A stretch of 64,000 bases of DNA from AL-N1 sp039178835 (GCA_039178835.1 JBCDFA010000005.1:1-64000), one strand, 5' to 3'; numbered from the stretch's first letter, positions 1-9,255 are shown. A program made the numbers and translations. Notes: a model not told the origin generated them from the letters alone.

Positions 1-657
1 CACCACGATGCGGTCGGCAACGGCAAGTACCTCTCTGAGTTTGTGGGTGATAAAGATAATCGAAGTGCCCTGTTGTGTGAGCGAACGGATCACATCAAAC
101 AGTTCATCGGCTTCCTGCGGCGTCAGCACGGCGGTTGGCTCATCAAGGATCAGAATGTCGACATTGCGATAGAGGGCTTTGACAATCTCAACCCGTTGCT
201 GCTGCCCGACCGAAAGATCTTTGATGTAGGCATCCGGGTCAACATCCAGATTGTAATTTTGTGAGAGGTCGTGAATACGTTGGCGTGCGTCGGTTAAGTT
301 GAGAAGTGGCCCATTAGTTGATTCGGCACCAAGGACAATATTCTCCGCGACGGTGAAGACGGGAACCAGCATAAAGTGTTGATGGACCATGCCAATCCCA
401 CGTTGGATTGAATCGCTGGGGTTGTTGATTCGGACGGACTCGCCATGCACCAGAATTTCACCCTGATCTTGATGATACATGCCATAGAGGATGTTCATGA
501 GCGTGGTTTTGCCTGCGCCGTTTTCACCTAACAGCGCCAGCACCTCACCACGATGTAGTTTCAGACTGACATCACGATTGGCCACAACGCCTGGGAAGGT
601 TTTGGTCACCTCGCGGGCTTCGAGTACGACTGGTTGGCTTAATTGAGCGTTACTCAT
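1..657 (-). CDS. Nucleoside/BMP-type ABC transporter ATP-binding protein (partial, runs off left edge)
   Basis: ATPase that would power the two permeases encoded just upstream. The 219 visible residues contain a full first nucleotide-binding domain: Walker A GENGAGKT at residues 44-51, Q-loop near HQHF at 92-95, signature LSVGQ at 148-152, Walker B ILILDE ending at 173 and the switch His at 205. Relatives of this class (NupO/YufO, RbsA-like) carry two such domains in about 510 residues, so the second domain should lie beyond position 1. The start ATG at 655-657 lies 4 bases after the stop of the preceding permease, so translation is probably coupled. Assignment to nucleoside rather than sugar uptake rests on the BMP lipoprotein in the same operon and is inference. 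Confidence 0.9.
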   Translation of the reverse strand, partial: MSNAQLSQPVVLEAREVTKTFPGVVANRDVSLKLHRGEVLALLGENGAGKTTLMNILYGMYHQDQGEILVHGESVRINNPSDSIQRGIGMVHQHFMLVPVFTVAENIVLGAESTNGPLLNLTDARQRIHDLSQNYNLDVDPDAYIKDLSVGQQQRVEIVKALYRNVDILILDEPTAVLTPQEADELFDVIRSLTQQGTSIIFITHKLREVLAVADRIVV

Positions 658-661
658 GCTA

Positions 662-1702
662 TTACTCTTTCTCGTAGGTCTTACCAATTGCTGCAGGTGG
701 ACGGGCGCGACCAACGAAACCAGCTAACACGACAATGGTGAGGACATACGGGAGCATGCCGATAAACTGAGTTGGAATCTGCCCCACCCACGCCAGCCAG
801 TCCGGGAGTTGGTTTTGCAGGAACTGAATCTGGGTTTGTAGTCCGTTCGCGAAGCCGAACAACAACGCCCCACCCCATGCGCCAAAAGGTGTCCACTTCC
901 CAAAGATCATTACGGCCAATGAGACAAAGCCACGCCCATTGGTCATACCACGTTCAAAGGTACCAACGGCCTCTAGTGTGAGAAACGCACCAGCCAGACC
1001 AGCAAGCATACCACCGATGATAACATTGGCATACCGCATCCGGTTCACGCGAATACCGACGGTGTCTGCTGCACCGGGATGTTCACCGATGGCACGTGTC
1101 CGTAGACCCCAGCGGGTATGATACAGCAACACATGTACACCGATAACAAGGCCCAGTGCGGCGTAGGTGATGGGCGGATTGTCAAAAAAGACCGGGCCAA
1201 TGATTGGAATGTCGGCCAGCAGCGGAATGCGAATGGATGTAAGCTTTCCTTCGGTTGTCAGGCCCTGTTGGTAAAAGTAGCCGGTGAAGCCCACCGCCAT
1301 AATGTTGATAACCGTGCCGCTGATAATCTGATCGACTTTGAGGGAGATCGACATAGCGGCGTGCATGAGACCGACAATGCCACCGACCAACACGGCGCCA
1401 GTGACCGCCAGCAACAGATTTCCGGTCCATACGCTAAACATAAACCCCATAAACGCTGAAATCAACATCATGCCTTCGATGCCAATGTTGATAATCCCAG
1501 AACGTTCACACATAATCCCGGCCAGCGCCCCCAGGATAATGGGTGTTGACTGGCGTAGTGTAGAGATGAGCACAGCATTGGTAATACGTGCGTCCCAAAC
1601 ATATGCGATCAGAATGAGTCCAGTGATAACCACGCCAACGGTGATGGCAACCCATGGGATGCGTACGCGTGTTGGGCGTGCAAGCGTGCCCGTCGCCTGC
1701 AT
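662..1702 (-). CDS. ABC transporter permease, NupQ-like
   Basis: Inner-membrane permease of the branched-chain amino acid/ribose permease superfamily (BPD_transp_2), 346 residues. It has about eight hydrophobic segments. The conserved patch containing LRQSTPIILGALAGIMCERS, followed by IGIEGMM, is typical of the NupQ/YufQ member of BMP-dependent nucleoside transporters. An AAGGAG ribosome-binding site sits 5 bases before the ATG. It is the third gene of the operon, 14 bases after the other permease and 4 bases before the ATPase. Substrate (nucleosides) is inferred from family membership. Confidence 0.88.
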   Translation of the reverse strand: MQATGTLARPTRVRIPWVAITVGVVITGLILIAYVWDARITNAVLISTLRQSTPIILGALAGIMCERSGIINIGIEGMMLISAFMGFMFSVWTGNLLLAVTGAVLVGGIVGLMHAAMSISLKVDQIISGTVINIMAVGFTGYFYQQGLTTEGKLTSIRIPLLADIPIIGPVFFDNPPITYAALGLVIGVHVLLYHTRWGLRTRAIGEHPGAADTVGIRVNRMRYANVIIGGMLAGLAGAFLTLEAVGTFERGMTNGRGFVSLAVMIFGKWTPFGAWGGALLFGFANGLQTQIQFLQNQLPDWLAWVGQIPTQFIGMLPYVLTIVVLAGFVGRARPPAAIGKTYEKE

Positions 1703-1716
1703 GACAACTCCTTAGC

Positions 1717-2835
1717 TTATGACCCCCATCCGCTGCTCAGGGTGACTTTATCACCCTCGCTTGCACGGATTCGGAGTATCCAGCGAATAACAACATCAGC
1801 GGCTACGAAGAAGAGAATAAGTGCCTGAACAAGTTCGATAATTTCTGGTGCAACACCTGAGTCGAATTGCATACGGCTGGTTCCGGCTTGCATCGCACCA
1901 ATAAGCAACGCCGCAGGAATGACTCCAAAGGGGCTGGTGCGGGCGAGCAAGGCGACAGTAATGGCGGTAAAGCCTAACCCGACATTGAAGCCTGGTTGAA
2001 AGCGCCCATTCACACCCAGCGTTTCGACAGCACCACCGAGTCCTGCCAATGCACCGCTGATAACCAGTGCTAACACCGTGACCGTACGAACGGACATACC
2101 TGCATAGTGCGCAGCATTGGGATTTTGCCCAACCGTCCGTAACTCAAAACCAAAGGTCATCCGCCAGATGAGCCACCAGACAAGCAGCACGGCGACAAGG
2201 GCCAATACAAAGCCTAGTGGGACAGGTCCGAGTGATGGTAATGCTGCGCTTTCAGCAATTGCTGGTGTACGAGCGACTACATTGCCGGGTGTATCGTCTT
2301 TCCAGGGGCCATTCGAGAGATAATCGGTAATGTTGAATGCCACATAGTTCAACATAATGGTGGTGATAACTTCGTGGGCGCCGGTGTAGGCTTTGAGCAC
2401 ACCGGGAATGCTTCCCCATAAAGCACCCATCAAACCGCCAATAAGTAAGGCCAATGGAATATGAACGATGGCAGGAAGGCCAGTAAACGCAAATCCAGCA
2501 TAGCCAGCGAGAATGGCACCAAAGATGAGTTGTCCCTGTGCTCCAATGTTGAGCAGACCCGCCTTGAACGCAAATGAGACAGCTAGTCCCCCAAACACAA
2601 GCGGGGTCGCACGTTCAATCGTGCGATTGAGTGCACGCGCATCACCAAAACTTCCATTAAAGAGTGCACTGTATGCACTGACGGGATTCGCGCCGGAGAT
2701 GAGAATAATGACAGCGCCAATAAGGAGGGCAAAAACAACTGCCAGCACAGGAATGAGTATCGAACGGGCCAAAGAAAACAGGGTGTTAAGCGGACTTGAA
2801 CCGGAAGATGGTACCTGAGCTTGCGCCTGTGCCAT
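1717..2835 (-). CDS. ABC transporter permease, NupP-like
   Basis: Inner-membrane permease of 372 residues, the partner of the NupQ-like protein. The N-terminal stretch with ISGANPVSAYSALF and the motif ERATPLVFGGLAVSFAFKAG followed by LNIGAQGQ are characteristic of NupP/YufP proteins. About 15 residues of cytoplasmic N-terminus rich in Gln/Ser precede the first membrane segment. A GAGG ribosome-binding site lies 7 bases before the ATG. The 63-base gap from the lipoprotein gene contains a perfect stem-loop (2862-2887), suggesting that lipoprotein and permease levels are set separately. Confidence 0.88.
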   Translation of the reverse strand: MAQAQAQVPSSGSSPLNTLFSLARSILIPVLAVVFALLIGAVIILISGANPVSAYSALFNGSFGDARALNRTIERATPLVFGGLAVSFAFKAGLLNIGAQGQLIFGAILAGYAGFAFTGLPAIVHIPLALLIGGLMGALWGSIPGVLKAYTGAHEVITTIMLNYVAFNITDYLSNGPWKDDTPGNVVARTPAIAESAALPSLGPVPLGFVLALVAVLLVWWLIWRMTFGFELRTVGQNPNAAHYAGMSVRTVTVLALVISGALAGLGGAVETLGVNGRFQPGFNVGLGFTAITVALLARTSPFGVIPAALLIGAMQAGTSRMQFDSGVAPEIIELVQALILFFVAADVVIRWILRIRASEGDKVTLSSGWGS

Positions 2836-2861
2836 AGATCATCCTCGAGTGAAGGGTAGGG

Positions 2862-2887
2862 GCGCTATACACCGTAGCATATAGCGC
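2862..2887 (-). promoter_or_regulatory. Intercistronic stem-loop between BMP lipoprotein and permease genes
   Basis: GCGCTATA (2862-2869) and TATAGCGC (2880-2887) form a perfect 8-bp stem around a 10-base loop. No U-run follows in the direction of transcription, so it is more likely an mRNA-stabilising or attenuating hairpin than a full terminator. Its place, just after the binding-protein gene, is where ABC operons often reduce expression of downstream permeases. Confidence 0.5.
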
Positions 2888-2898
2888 TTGCAACTAAA

Positions 2899-4068
2899 TT
2901 AACCACCTGGATTATAGCCTGTTTCGATAGAACCATCGAGGAGACCAGCTTCAATCTCTTCAAGTGTTGTCTTAACTTCGTCTGGAATTTCGGAGTCAAA
3001 GTCGTGGAATGGTGCTAGCCCCACATCACCAAAATAGTTACCGGATGGGAACGTATCGTCCTGAGCTTGCTGAACCAGATCAAATACTCCCGGCGTGATG
3101 AGCTTCATTGCGCTAGAGATGAGGCAGGGATGGGCTTCTGGTACGGTTTCCCACTGATCGGTATCAACGCCAATACAGTAGGTGCCCTCTTGACCAGCGG
3201 TTTCAATAAGCGCCCCATTGCCAGTCGTTCCACCTGCACCAAAGATGATATCAGCACCCTGGTCGAGGGCCTGCCGTGCGGTAGTCGCACCCCATTCTGG
3301 ATCGGTAAATGCAACATCTAAGCCACCGGGATGATAGGTTGAGATGATTGTGACATTCTCGTCAATGTAGGCAACACCACCATCAAAACCTTCCTTAAAG
3401 GCCACGACTGGCGGTACTAGTTCAGTACCAAGAACGGATGCGATAGTCCCACTCTCGGTCATCTGGGCAGCGAGTGCACCGGCCAGAAAACCAGCTTTAT
3501 CTTCGTTAAAAATCAATCCGGCAATATTATCTACCGGTTCAGCCTGAAATTGATCGACACCAATAAATTTGGTATCGGGAAATTCGCTGGCAAATTGGTT
3601 AGTGGCTTCAGCTAGTGCAAATCCAACTGTCACAATGACATCGTAATCCTGTTCAGCAAACAACTGAATGTTAGTCGAATAATCACCTGGGTTTGCGGTT
3701 TCGATGAAATCGACGGTGGCGCCTAGTTCTTCCTCAGCCCGTTGTACACCTTCCCATGCCGATTGATTAAAGCTCTTGTCATCAATACGACCTACGTCCG
3801 TTACTAAACCAACGCAGAGTACATCAGGGCTTGCACAATCACCAGCGCTTGCTTCAGAGTCGGCTTCCTCTGGTGCTACTTCTTCTTCTGTGGCATCTCC
3901 TTCTGGAGCTACTTCTTCTTCCGTGGCATTTGTATCTTCGGTAGTTCCCTCTTCTTGGGCAGCAGTGTCTTCAGCTGGCTCTTCTGCCTGATCGGTACCA
4001 GTACCAGTACCGCCACATGCTGCCAGCAACAACAGCAGTACCAGCAAACCATAGAGCGACTTTCGCAT
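2899..4068 (-). CDS. BMP family substrate-binding lipoprotein (nucleoside uptake)
   Basis: Extracytoplasmic lipoprotein that delivers substrate to the permease pair downstream. The signal peptide MRKSLYGLLVLLLLLAAC ends in a lipobox with the lipidated Cys at residue 18. An acidic Glu/Thr/Ala linker follows (about residues 20-75), then the BMP domain starting CVGLVTDVGRIDDKSFNQSA, the hallmark of Bmp/Med/NupN proteins. The start was moved to the second of two in-frame ATGs (4066-4068) because AAGGAGGA ends 6 bases before it, whereas the first ATG abuts that site. First gene of a four-gene operon; a divergent gene starts at 4348. Family members bind guanosine, adenosine or other nucleosides; the actual ligand is not visible. 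Confidence 0.92.
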   Translation of the reverse strand: MRKSLYGLLVLLLLLAACGGTGTGTDQAEEPAEDTAAQEEGTTEDTNATEEEVAPEGDATEEEVAPEEADSEASAGDCASPDVLCVGLVTDVGRIDDKSFNQSAWEGVQRAEEELGATVDFIETANPGDYSTNIQLFAEQDYDVIVTVGFALAEATNQFASEFPDTKFIGVDQFQAEPVDNIAGLIFNEDKAGFLAGALAAQMTESGTIASVLGTELVPPVVAFKEGFDGGVAYIDENVTIISTYHPGGLDVAFTDPEWGATTARQALDQGADIIFGAGGTTGNGALIETAGQEGTYCIGVDTDQWETVPEAHPCLISSAMKLITPGVFDLVQQAQDDTFPSGNYFGDVGLAPFHDFDSEIPDEVKTTLEEIEAGLLDGSIETGYNPGG

Positions 4069-4264
4069 GAACATTCCTCCTTGACGTAGGTAGGCATCTT
4101 AATCCCTGGAGATCAGGGGATATTGTGGAGCACAGACCAAAAAAGACCATACATACACGTGCAAAATGGGTATTTGAACCCAATTTACTGTGATCTTTGC
4201 ACTTTCATCGTCGTGCTTGAGGTGTTCACGATTATAGCATAGACAGATAACCTTGCCAACTGAA

Positions 4265-4293
4265 TTGCATCCTATTGCGATCTCTGCTACTAT
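4265..4293 (+). promoter_or_regulatory. Predicted sigma-70-type promoter for the dehydrogenase/asnB pair
   Basis: TTGCAT (4265-4270) and TACTAT (4288-4293) are separated by 17 bases and lie about 55 bases before the start codon at 4348. The same TTGCAT/17-base arrangement precedes the tRNA-Lys gene. Confidence 0.5.
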
Positions 4294-4347
4294 ACTCGCC
4301 AATTTTCGCAAGTTACACATGCATGCGTTCGGCGAAGGAGCTATATT

Positions 4348-5352
4348 ATGAGCGAACAACCGAACATCTATATCACCCGTCGATTACCGCAACCCGCACT
4401 TGATCTCCTATCTAGTGCTGCCCAGATAACGGTCTGGCCAGGAGAGCTTCCACCACCATCTGTGGTGTTGCGGAAGGAAATGGCCAATGTTGATGGTCTG
4501 ATTGTTCTACCAAGCGATATGGTTGATGCAGCGCTGCTCGAAGCCGCACCACGGTTACGGGTGATTAGTAACTATGCGGTGGAATGTCATAATATTGATT
4601 GTGTATCTGCAACGGCACGTGGTATTGTTGTGACTCATACTCCAGATGTTCTAGCAGAAACAGTGGCCGATTTCACTGTTGCTCTCATGTTGATGGCTGC
4701 GCGACGTCTGATCGAGGCCGAGCAATATGTGAAAGCGGGACGATGGCGCACATGGGGACCAGAGATACTCCTCGGACGCGATCTCCATGGCACGACACTT
4801 GGACTAATCGGTGTCGATACGGTCGCCCAAGCAGTTGCTCATCGTGCACAAAGTTTTGGCATGGACATCCTTTATCATAATCCGATACGTATTACAACAG
4901 ATAAGCAGCAAACCGAATTAGAACACGTAACCTTAGAACGGTTGTTGTCAGAGAGTGATGTGATATCACTACACTGTCCACTCACCGATGAGACGTATCA
5001 TTTGATTGACAGTGATGCATTAAATATCATAAAGCCTGATGCCATACTTATCAACACTGCACTTGGCCCAATTGTGGATACGCGCGCCCTTGTTTCAGCA
5101 CTACAACAAAAGCCAATCATTGCAGCGCTTGATGTGACTGATCCTGAACCACTTCCCCTTGACCATCCTCTTATCAATCTGCCCAATGTCATTATCACGC
5201 CACATATGGCTAGTGCCAGTGTACAAACACGAACCCGTATGGCATTAATTGCTGCTGAAAATGTGTTGGCTACCTTACGTGGTGAGCAACCGTTCGCAAT
5301 GGTTAACCCGGAAGTGTGGCGTGAACGAGTTATTTCTGTAGGAAGACCATAA
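4348..5352 (+). CDS. D-2-hydroxyacid dehydrogenase-family protein with degenerate catalytic residues
   Basis: 334-residue homologue of D-3-phosphoglycerate/glyoxylate/hydroxypyruvate reductases, which oxidise or reduce D-2-hydroxyacids with NAD(P). The fold signatures are present: TVADFTVALML, the nucleotide-binding segment, LHCPLT, the DPEPLPLDHPL segment and TPHMASAS with the catalytic His. Two key sites deviate. The glycine-rich loop reads GLIGVDTVA instead of GxxGxGxxG, and the catalytic Arg position reads INTALGP instead of INTARGP. The enzyme may be inactive, have changed chemistry, or be regulatory. A GAAGGAG ribosome-binding site precedes the ATG. The next gene, asparagine synthase, follows after 55 bases and is probably co-transcribed. 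Confidence 0.82.
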   Translation: MSEQPNIYITRRLPQPALDLLSSAAQITVWPGELPPPSVVLRKEMANVDGLIVLPSDMVDAALLEAAPRLRVISNYAVECHNIDCVSATARGIVVTHTPDVLAETVADFTVALMLMAARRLIEAEQYVKAGRWRTWGPEILLGRDLHGTTLGLIGVDTVAQAVAHRAQSFGMDILYHNPIRITTDKQQTELEHVTLERLLSESDVISLHCPLTDETYHLIDSDALNIIKPDAILINTALGPIVDTRALVSALQQKPIIAALDVTDPEPLPLDHPLINLPNVIITPHMASASVQTRTRMALIAAENVLATLRGEQPFAMVNPEVWRERVISVGRP

Positions 5353-5407
5353 ATGTAAGTACACATTCGTAGTATTGTTGTACTAATCTAATGAATGGAG
5401 ATACCTA

Positions 5408-6919
5408 ATGTGTGGTATTGCAGGAGTCTGGTCACAGCCAGAGTCAGGTGCTGTGCACCAGATGATGCATCAAATGGCGCATCGCGGCCCCGATGGAAGC
5501 GGTGTGCATATTCATCATGATCATGGTGTACTAGGCCATGTGCGCCTCTCGATTATGGACCCTGAGGACGGCACTCAGCCATTATATAACGAGAATCAAT
5601 CAGCCATTATTGTTGCCAATGGTGAAGTGTATAACCACCATATATTGCGCGATCATCTGGTGAAAAATCATCACTTCATGTCAACCAGTGACAGCGAAAC
5701 GGTGTTGCATCTGTTCGAAGAGCAACGCAATGCAACCGTCAATCACTTAGAAGGAATGTTTGCTTTTGCCATTGTCGAGAATGACAACCTCTTTCTTGCC
5801 CGTGATCCCATTGGGATTAAACCACTCTATTATGGACTGAGTAATGCGGGAAAGCCAGATGAAGTCTTTTATTTTGCATCTGAGCTTAAGGCCATTGTCG
5901 ATCATGCTGAGACTGTCCACGAATTTCCACCGGGAACGTACTATCACTCACAGTATGGTTTTCGTCCGTATTATACGGTCCCTAAACGTATACCACGACA
6001 GGTCTCCGTTGATGAGCATATTCGTCATGTCCGTCAGACTTTGGAAGAGTCCATCGTAAAGCATTTGATGAGTGATGTGCCTTTGGGGGCTTTTCTTTCC
6101 GGTGGTTTGGATAGTAGTATTATTGCGGCAATCGCCCGACAGCATATGCCAGAGTTGCATACGTTCTCGGTTGGTATTGAAGGTTCACGTGACCTCGAAG
6201 CAGCGCGACGGGTCGCAAAACATATCGACTCAATTCACCATGAATATGCCTACACGGTCGCTGAAGTGCGTGCAAAGCTGCCAGAAATCATTTATCACCT
6301 CGAATCATTTGACCAGGATCTCGTGCGTAGTGCTATTCCTACTTTTTTCTGTGCACGCATGGCTGCTGATTATGTCAAAGTTATTCTGACAGGCGAGGGT
6401 GCCGATGAGCTGTTTGCTGGGTACACCTACTATAAAGATATTCACGATCACAATGAGCTGCATCAGGAATTGCGTCGCTCTATCGAGAGTTTACATAATG
6501 TGAATTTGCAACGAGTTGATCGAATGACGATGTGCCATAGTATCGAAGGACGTGTGCCATTTCTTGATACATCGGTTATTGATATGGCCCAGACGATTCC
6601 AGCCGAGTTGAAATTGTATCGCACAAACACTGGTCAGAATATCGAGAAATGGATTCTTCGCAAGGCGGTTGAGGATTTATTACCGCACGACATCGTGTGG
6701 CGCAATAAAGAACAGTTTGATGAAGGAAGTGGTACTGTTGATATGTTGCAGGTGCTTTTGGCAGAAGCAACTGCGGGTATTGACCACGAGATGTATGTAC
6801 AACAACATCCCACTGATAACCTGCGCTCGCCAGAAGAAAGTTTCTATCATCAATTGCTGGTTGATGCGTTTGAGAACCATCACGCCATTCTGCGTAATGT
6901 AGGTCGCTGGCAAATCTAA
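5408..6919 (+). CDS. asnB: Asparagine synthase (glutamine-hydrolysing)
   Basis: Converts aspartate to asparagine with ATP and glutamine-derived ammonia in the cytoplasm. The start ATG encodes MCGIAGVW, so after Met removal Cys2 is the glutaminase nucleophile of the class II amidotransferase domain (about residues 1-190, with HRGPDGSG and ANGEVYN). The synthetase domain (about 215-480) has the pyrophosphate loop SGGLDSS, GEGADELFAGY and GRVPFLD. At 503 residues it is shorter than E. coli AsnB (about 554), mainly at the C-terminus. A GGAG site lies 7 bases before the start. A strong terminator follows at 6936. Confidence 0.93.
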   Translation: MCGIAGVWSQPESGAVHQMMHQMAHRGPDGSGVHIHHDHGVLGHVRLSIMDPEDGTQPLYNENQSAIIVANGEVYNHHILRDHLVKNHHFMSTSDSETVLHLFEEQRNATVNHLEGMFAFAIVENDNLFLARDPIGIKPLYYGLSNAGKPDEVFYFASELKAIVDHAETVHEFPPGTYYHSQYGFRPYYTVPKRIPRQVSVDEHIRHVRQTLEESIVKHLMSDVPLGAFLSGGLDSSIIAAIARQHMPELHTFSVGIEGSRDLEAARRVAKHIDSIHHEYAYTVAEVRAKLPEIIYHLESFDQDLVRSAIPTFFCARMAADYVKVILTGEGADELFAGYTYYKDIHDHNELHQELRRSIESLHNVNLQRVDRMTMCHSIEGRVPFLDTSVIDMAQTIPAELKLYRTNTGQNIEKWILRKAVEDLLPHDIVWRNKEQFDEGSGTVDMLQVLLAEATAGIDHEMYVQQHPTDNLRSPEESFYHQLLVDAFENHHAILRNVGRWQI

Positions 6920-6935
6920 ATCATCTTAACTCTAT

Positions 6936-6979
6936 AGGTGGGCTTGTGTATCAATCGAAAAGCCCACCTGCTCTTTTTT
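6936..6979 (+). terminator. Intrinsic terminator after asnB
   Basis: AGGTGGGCTT (6936-6945) pairs with AAGCCCACCT (6960-6969), a 10-bp perfect stem with a 14-base loop, followed by six T residues at 6974-6979. Confidence 0.9.
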
Positions 6980-7345
6980 CTGAGAATCTTTGTTTGAATT
7001 TGGCAGCCTGCCAGACTCGTGTTATCATTGAAGTTAACATGAGGTAACCAAAATAAACAATAACTAGGTTAGTTACACAACAACCTACAGATGTAATGTA
7101 TTTCTCTCCCTGTATTTTCCCAACTACATTTGTCATTCAATCCCTAATTTTATGTTTGAGTGGCACAAAGACTTCCTCGCATCAAGCATCCATGAAGCGG
7201 GTTTTTCAACTGCGCTTGCGATTACCTAAATATTACCGCTCCTTAAGTACTCCTATTGCATTTACTGGCGCTCATTAGCGTTTATTTCCATAGATCGTTT
7301 TTTTATTTCAGATGCCATTAGTCACTGGAAATGGAGGATTTTGCT
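6980..7345. other. Intergenic region upstream of the peptide transporter
   Basis: AT-rich non-coding stretch of about 365 bases between the asnB terminator and the peptide-binding protein. It must hold the promoter of the transporter operon, but I see no well-spaced consensus promoter. No gene or RNA element is recognised. Confidence 0.5.
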
Positions 7346-9076
7346 GTGGCGAAGAAGTTCATCAGCAAGGACGAAATGTACGATGTACATCCACGTATAC
7401 CCGACCTGTATACATCTTTCCAAGAGGGAAAAATATCCCGACGCCGGTTCATTCGTGTTGCGACTCTGCTCGGTATGTCTGCAGCTGTAGCTACGGCATG
7501 TGGCGGTAACAATCAAGCTAGTACCGAAACAGGTGGCGGTTCAACTGAAGGCGAAGCCGAAGGTGAACCACAAGGTGAAACAGGTGGTGTGGCTGGCGCG
7601 ATCAAGCGTGGTGGTATATTGACCTTGGGGACATCTATTCAGTTGCTTGATCACCCGGCTCGTCTGTCGTGGGTGGAAGGTGCGAATGTGGTCCGTCAGG
7701 TCGCTGAGTACCTGACTTTCACCGATGCGGAAAATATCACAACACCATATCTGCTTGATCGGTGGGAAGCCAATGATGATGTGACCGAATGGACTCTCTA
7801 TCTCAAGGAGGGCATCCTCTTCAACAATGGCCAGGAGTTGACCGCTGATGATGTCATGTTCAACTTCAGTCAGTGGCTCGATCCTGAGATTGGTTCCTCG
7901 ATGCTTGGTCTGCTATCCTACCTTGATGGTATGAATAGTGTGGAGAAGGTTGATGACTATACTGTCAAACTCAACCTCACAACCCCGAACATTGGTGTTC
8001 CTGAGAACCTGTTCCACTACCCAGCTGTCATCGTCCCACGTGATTTTGAGGGCGATTTTATCCAACAGCCGGTTGGTACTGGACCCTTCACGCTAGAGGA
8101 ATATGCCGATGGTGAGCGTGCGGTTCTGAAGGCCCGCACAGATTACTGGCAGACGGGCGAAGATGGGGAGCCATTACCGTACATCGATGAGATTCGCTAT
8201 ATCGATCAGGCCAAAGATGCTTCCGTTGCGGCCATTCAGTCCGGCCAAATCGACTCCTTCTATCAACCATTACCTGCCAATTGGCAAGCGCTCAGTGCCA
8301 ATCCTGATATGGAAGTGAAGGATGTGAGCACCGCGCAAAATATCGTTCTGCGTTGCCGGGTAGATGTGGAGCCCTGGAGCGATGCTCGCGTGATGAATGC
8401 GCTGAAGATGTGCCAAGATCGTCAGCAAGTTTTGCAGCTTGCATATTTTAACGAGGGCGATCTGAGTAGTGATGCTCATGTAGCTCCCGTTCATCCAGCC
8501 TTTGTTGAACAACCTATTCCTGAATATGATCCAGAGGGTGCCAGACAGCTCTTGGAGGAATGGGCGGCAGACACAGGCAATGAGTTGCCAATACGTGCTA
8601 CCATTGCCACCAAGAATGATGAGGGCGAAGCTGAGTTCGCTCAGGCGTTGGTCGAAATGGCAGAGCCTGCTGGTTTTGCTTTTGAACTTGATATCACTCA
8701 ACCTGATGGTTATTGGGAACGCTGGACTGAAGTACCTCTTGGTATCACAGCTTGGACCCATCGTCCGCTTGATACGATGGTGTTGGCACTGGCCTACACC
8801 GCCGATGCGGAAGGTACCCCCGTTCCGTGGAACGAGACGCGGTGGGTTGATGACGAGTTTGTCGAAACCCTGAAGATCGCTGAAGCCACCATTGAGCCTA
8901 CCGAACGGCAGGAACACGTTGATAAGCTGATGAAGATCTTTCAGGAGCGTGGGCCTGTGGGTATTAGCTTCTATAAGAAACAATGGCGTATCAATCGCCC
9001 TCGTGTGAAGGGGCTTGTTGCGCATCCAACATCATATGACTTCCTGAATGAAGTCTGGATTGATGATGAGGCATAG
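7346..9076 (+). CDS. Peptide ABC transporter substrate-binding lipoprotein (SBP_bac_5), twin-arginine signal
   Basis: Family 5 extracellular solute-binding protein (DppA/OppA type), 576 residues, delivering peptides or similar solutes to the permeases at 9256 and 10609. GTG at 7346 was chosen because GGAGG (7333-7337) lies 8 bases before it; an in-frame ATG at 7331 overlaps that site. A hydrophilic lead of about 30 residues precedes SRRRFIRVATLLG, a twin-arginine signal (RRR at 32-34), and a lipobox with Cys at 52, so export is probably folded through Tat with lipidation. A Gly/Glu-rich linker follows, then the family-5 domain with TLYLKEGILFNNGQELTADD and PVGTGPFTLEEY. A hairpin terminator follows before the permease gene. 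Confidence 0.9.
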   Translation: MAKKFISKDEMYDVHPRIPDLYTSFQEGKISRRRFIRVATLLGMSAAVATACGGNNQASTETGGGSTEGEAEGEPQGETGGVAGAIKRGGILTLGTSIQLLDHPARLSWVEGANVVRQVAEYLTFTDAENITTPYLLDRWEANDDVTEWTLYLKEGILFNNGQELTADDVMFNFSQWLDPEIGSSMLGLLSYLDGMNSVEKVDDYTVKLNLTTPNIGVPENLFHYPAVIVPRDFEGDFIQQPVGTGPFTLEEYADGERAVLKARTDYWQTGEDGEPLPYIDEIRYIDQAKDASVAAIQSGQIDSFYQPLPANWQALSANPDMEVKDVSTAQNIVLRCRVDVEPWSDARVMNALKMCQDRQQVLQLAYFNEGDLSSDAHVAPVHPAFVEQPIPEYDPEGARQLLEEWAADTGNELPIRATIATKNDEGEAEFAQALVEMAEPAGFAFELDITQPDGYWERWTEVPLGITAWTHRPLDTMVLALAYTADAEGTPVPWNETRWVDDEFVETLKIAEATIEPTERQEHVDKLMKIFQERGPVGISFYKKQWRINRPRVKGLVAHPTSYDFLNEVWIDDEA

Positions 9077-9183
9077 GTTGTGTTGAAAGCTCATACACAT
9101 CAGCCCTTGAGCACGCTACCATCCAGAGACGTACAAGATTGTTGTCAGCGTTTGTTTCGTATATGATGCAGTAAAATGAGGAG

Positions 9184-9235
9184 ACCGACACCCATGCCAC
9201 TGTCTATGTCACAGCAGCACAGGTGTCGGTTTTCC
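9184..9235 (+). terminator. Hairpin terminator/attenuator between binding-protein and permease genes
   Basis: ACCGACACC (9184-9192) pairs with GGTGTCGGT (9222-9230), extended by partly paired A-rich and T-rich flanks, followed by TTTTCC. It lies after the binding-protein gene and directly before the permease ribosome-binding site. This would favour binding-protein expression over permease expression if read-through is partial. Confidence 0.7.
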
Positions 9236-9255
9236 TTATTTATGGGAGCTTTACT

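Noticed and set aside
1182..1702. Plus-strand frames in the first 3 kb
   Set aside because: Shadows of the two permeases; the hydrophobic membrane segments are on the minus strand and linked by a clear operon structure.
4075..4347. Possible purine riboswitch upstream of the nucleoside transporter
   Set aside because: The leader shows none of the conserved purine-aptamer loop sequences and no terminator pair before the BMP gene.
8270..9025. Long open frame of about 250 codons on the minus strand
   Set aside because: It is antisense to the peptide-binding protein, has no family resemblance and no ribosome-binding site; it reflects codon bias of the real gene.
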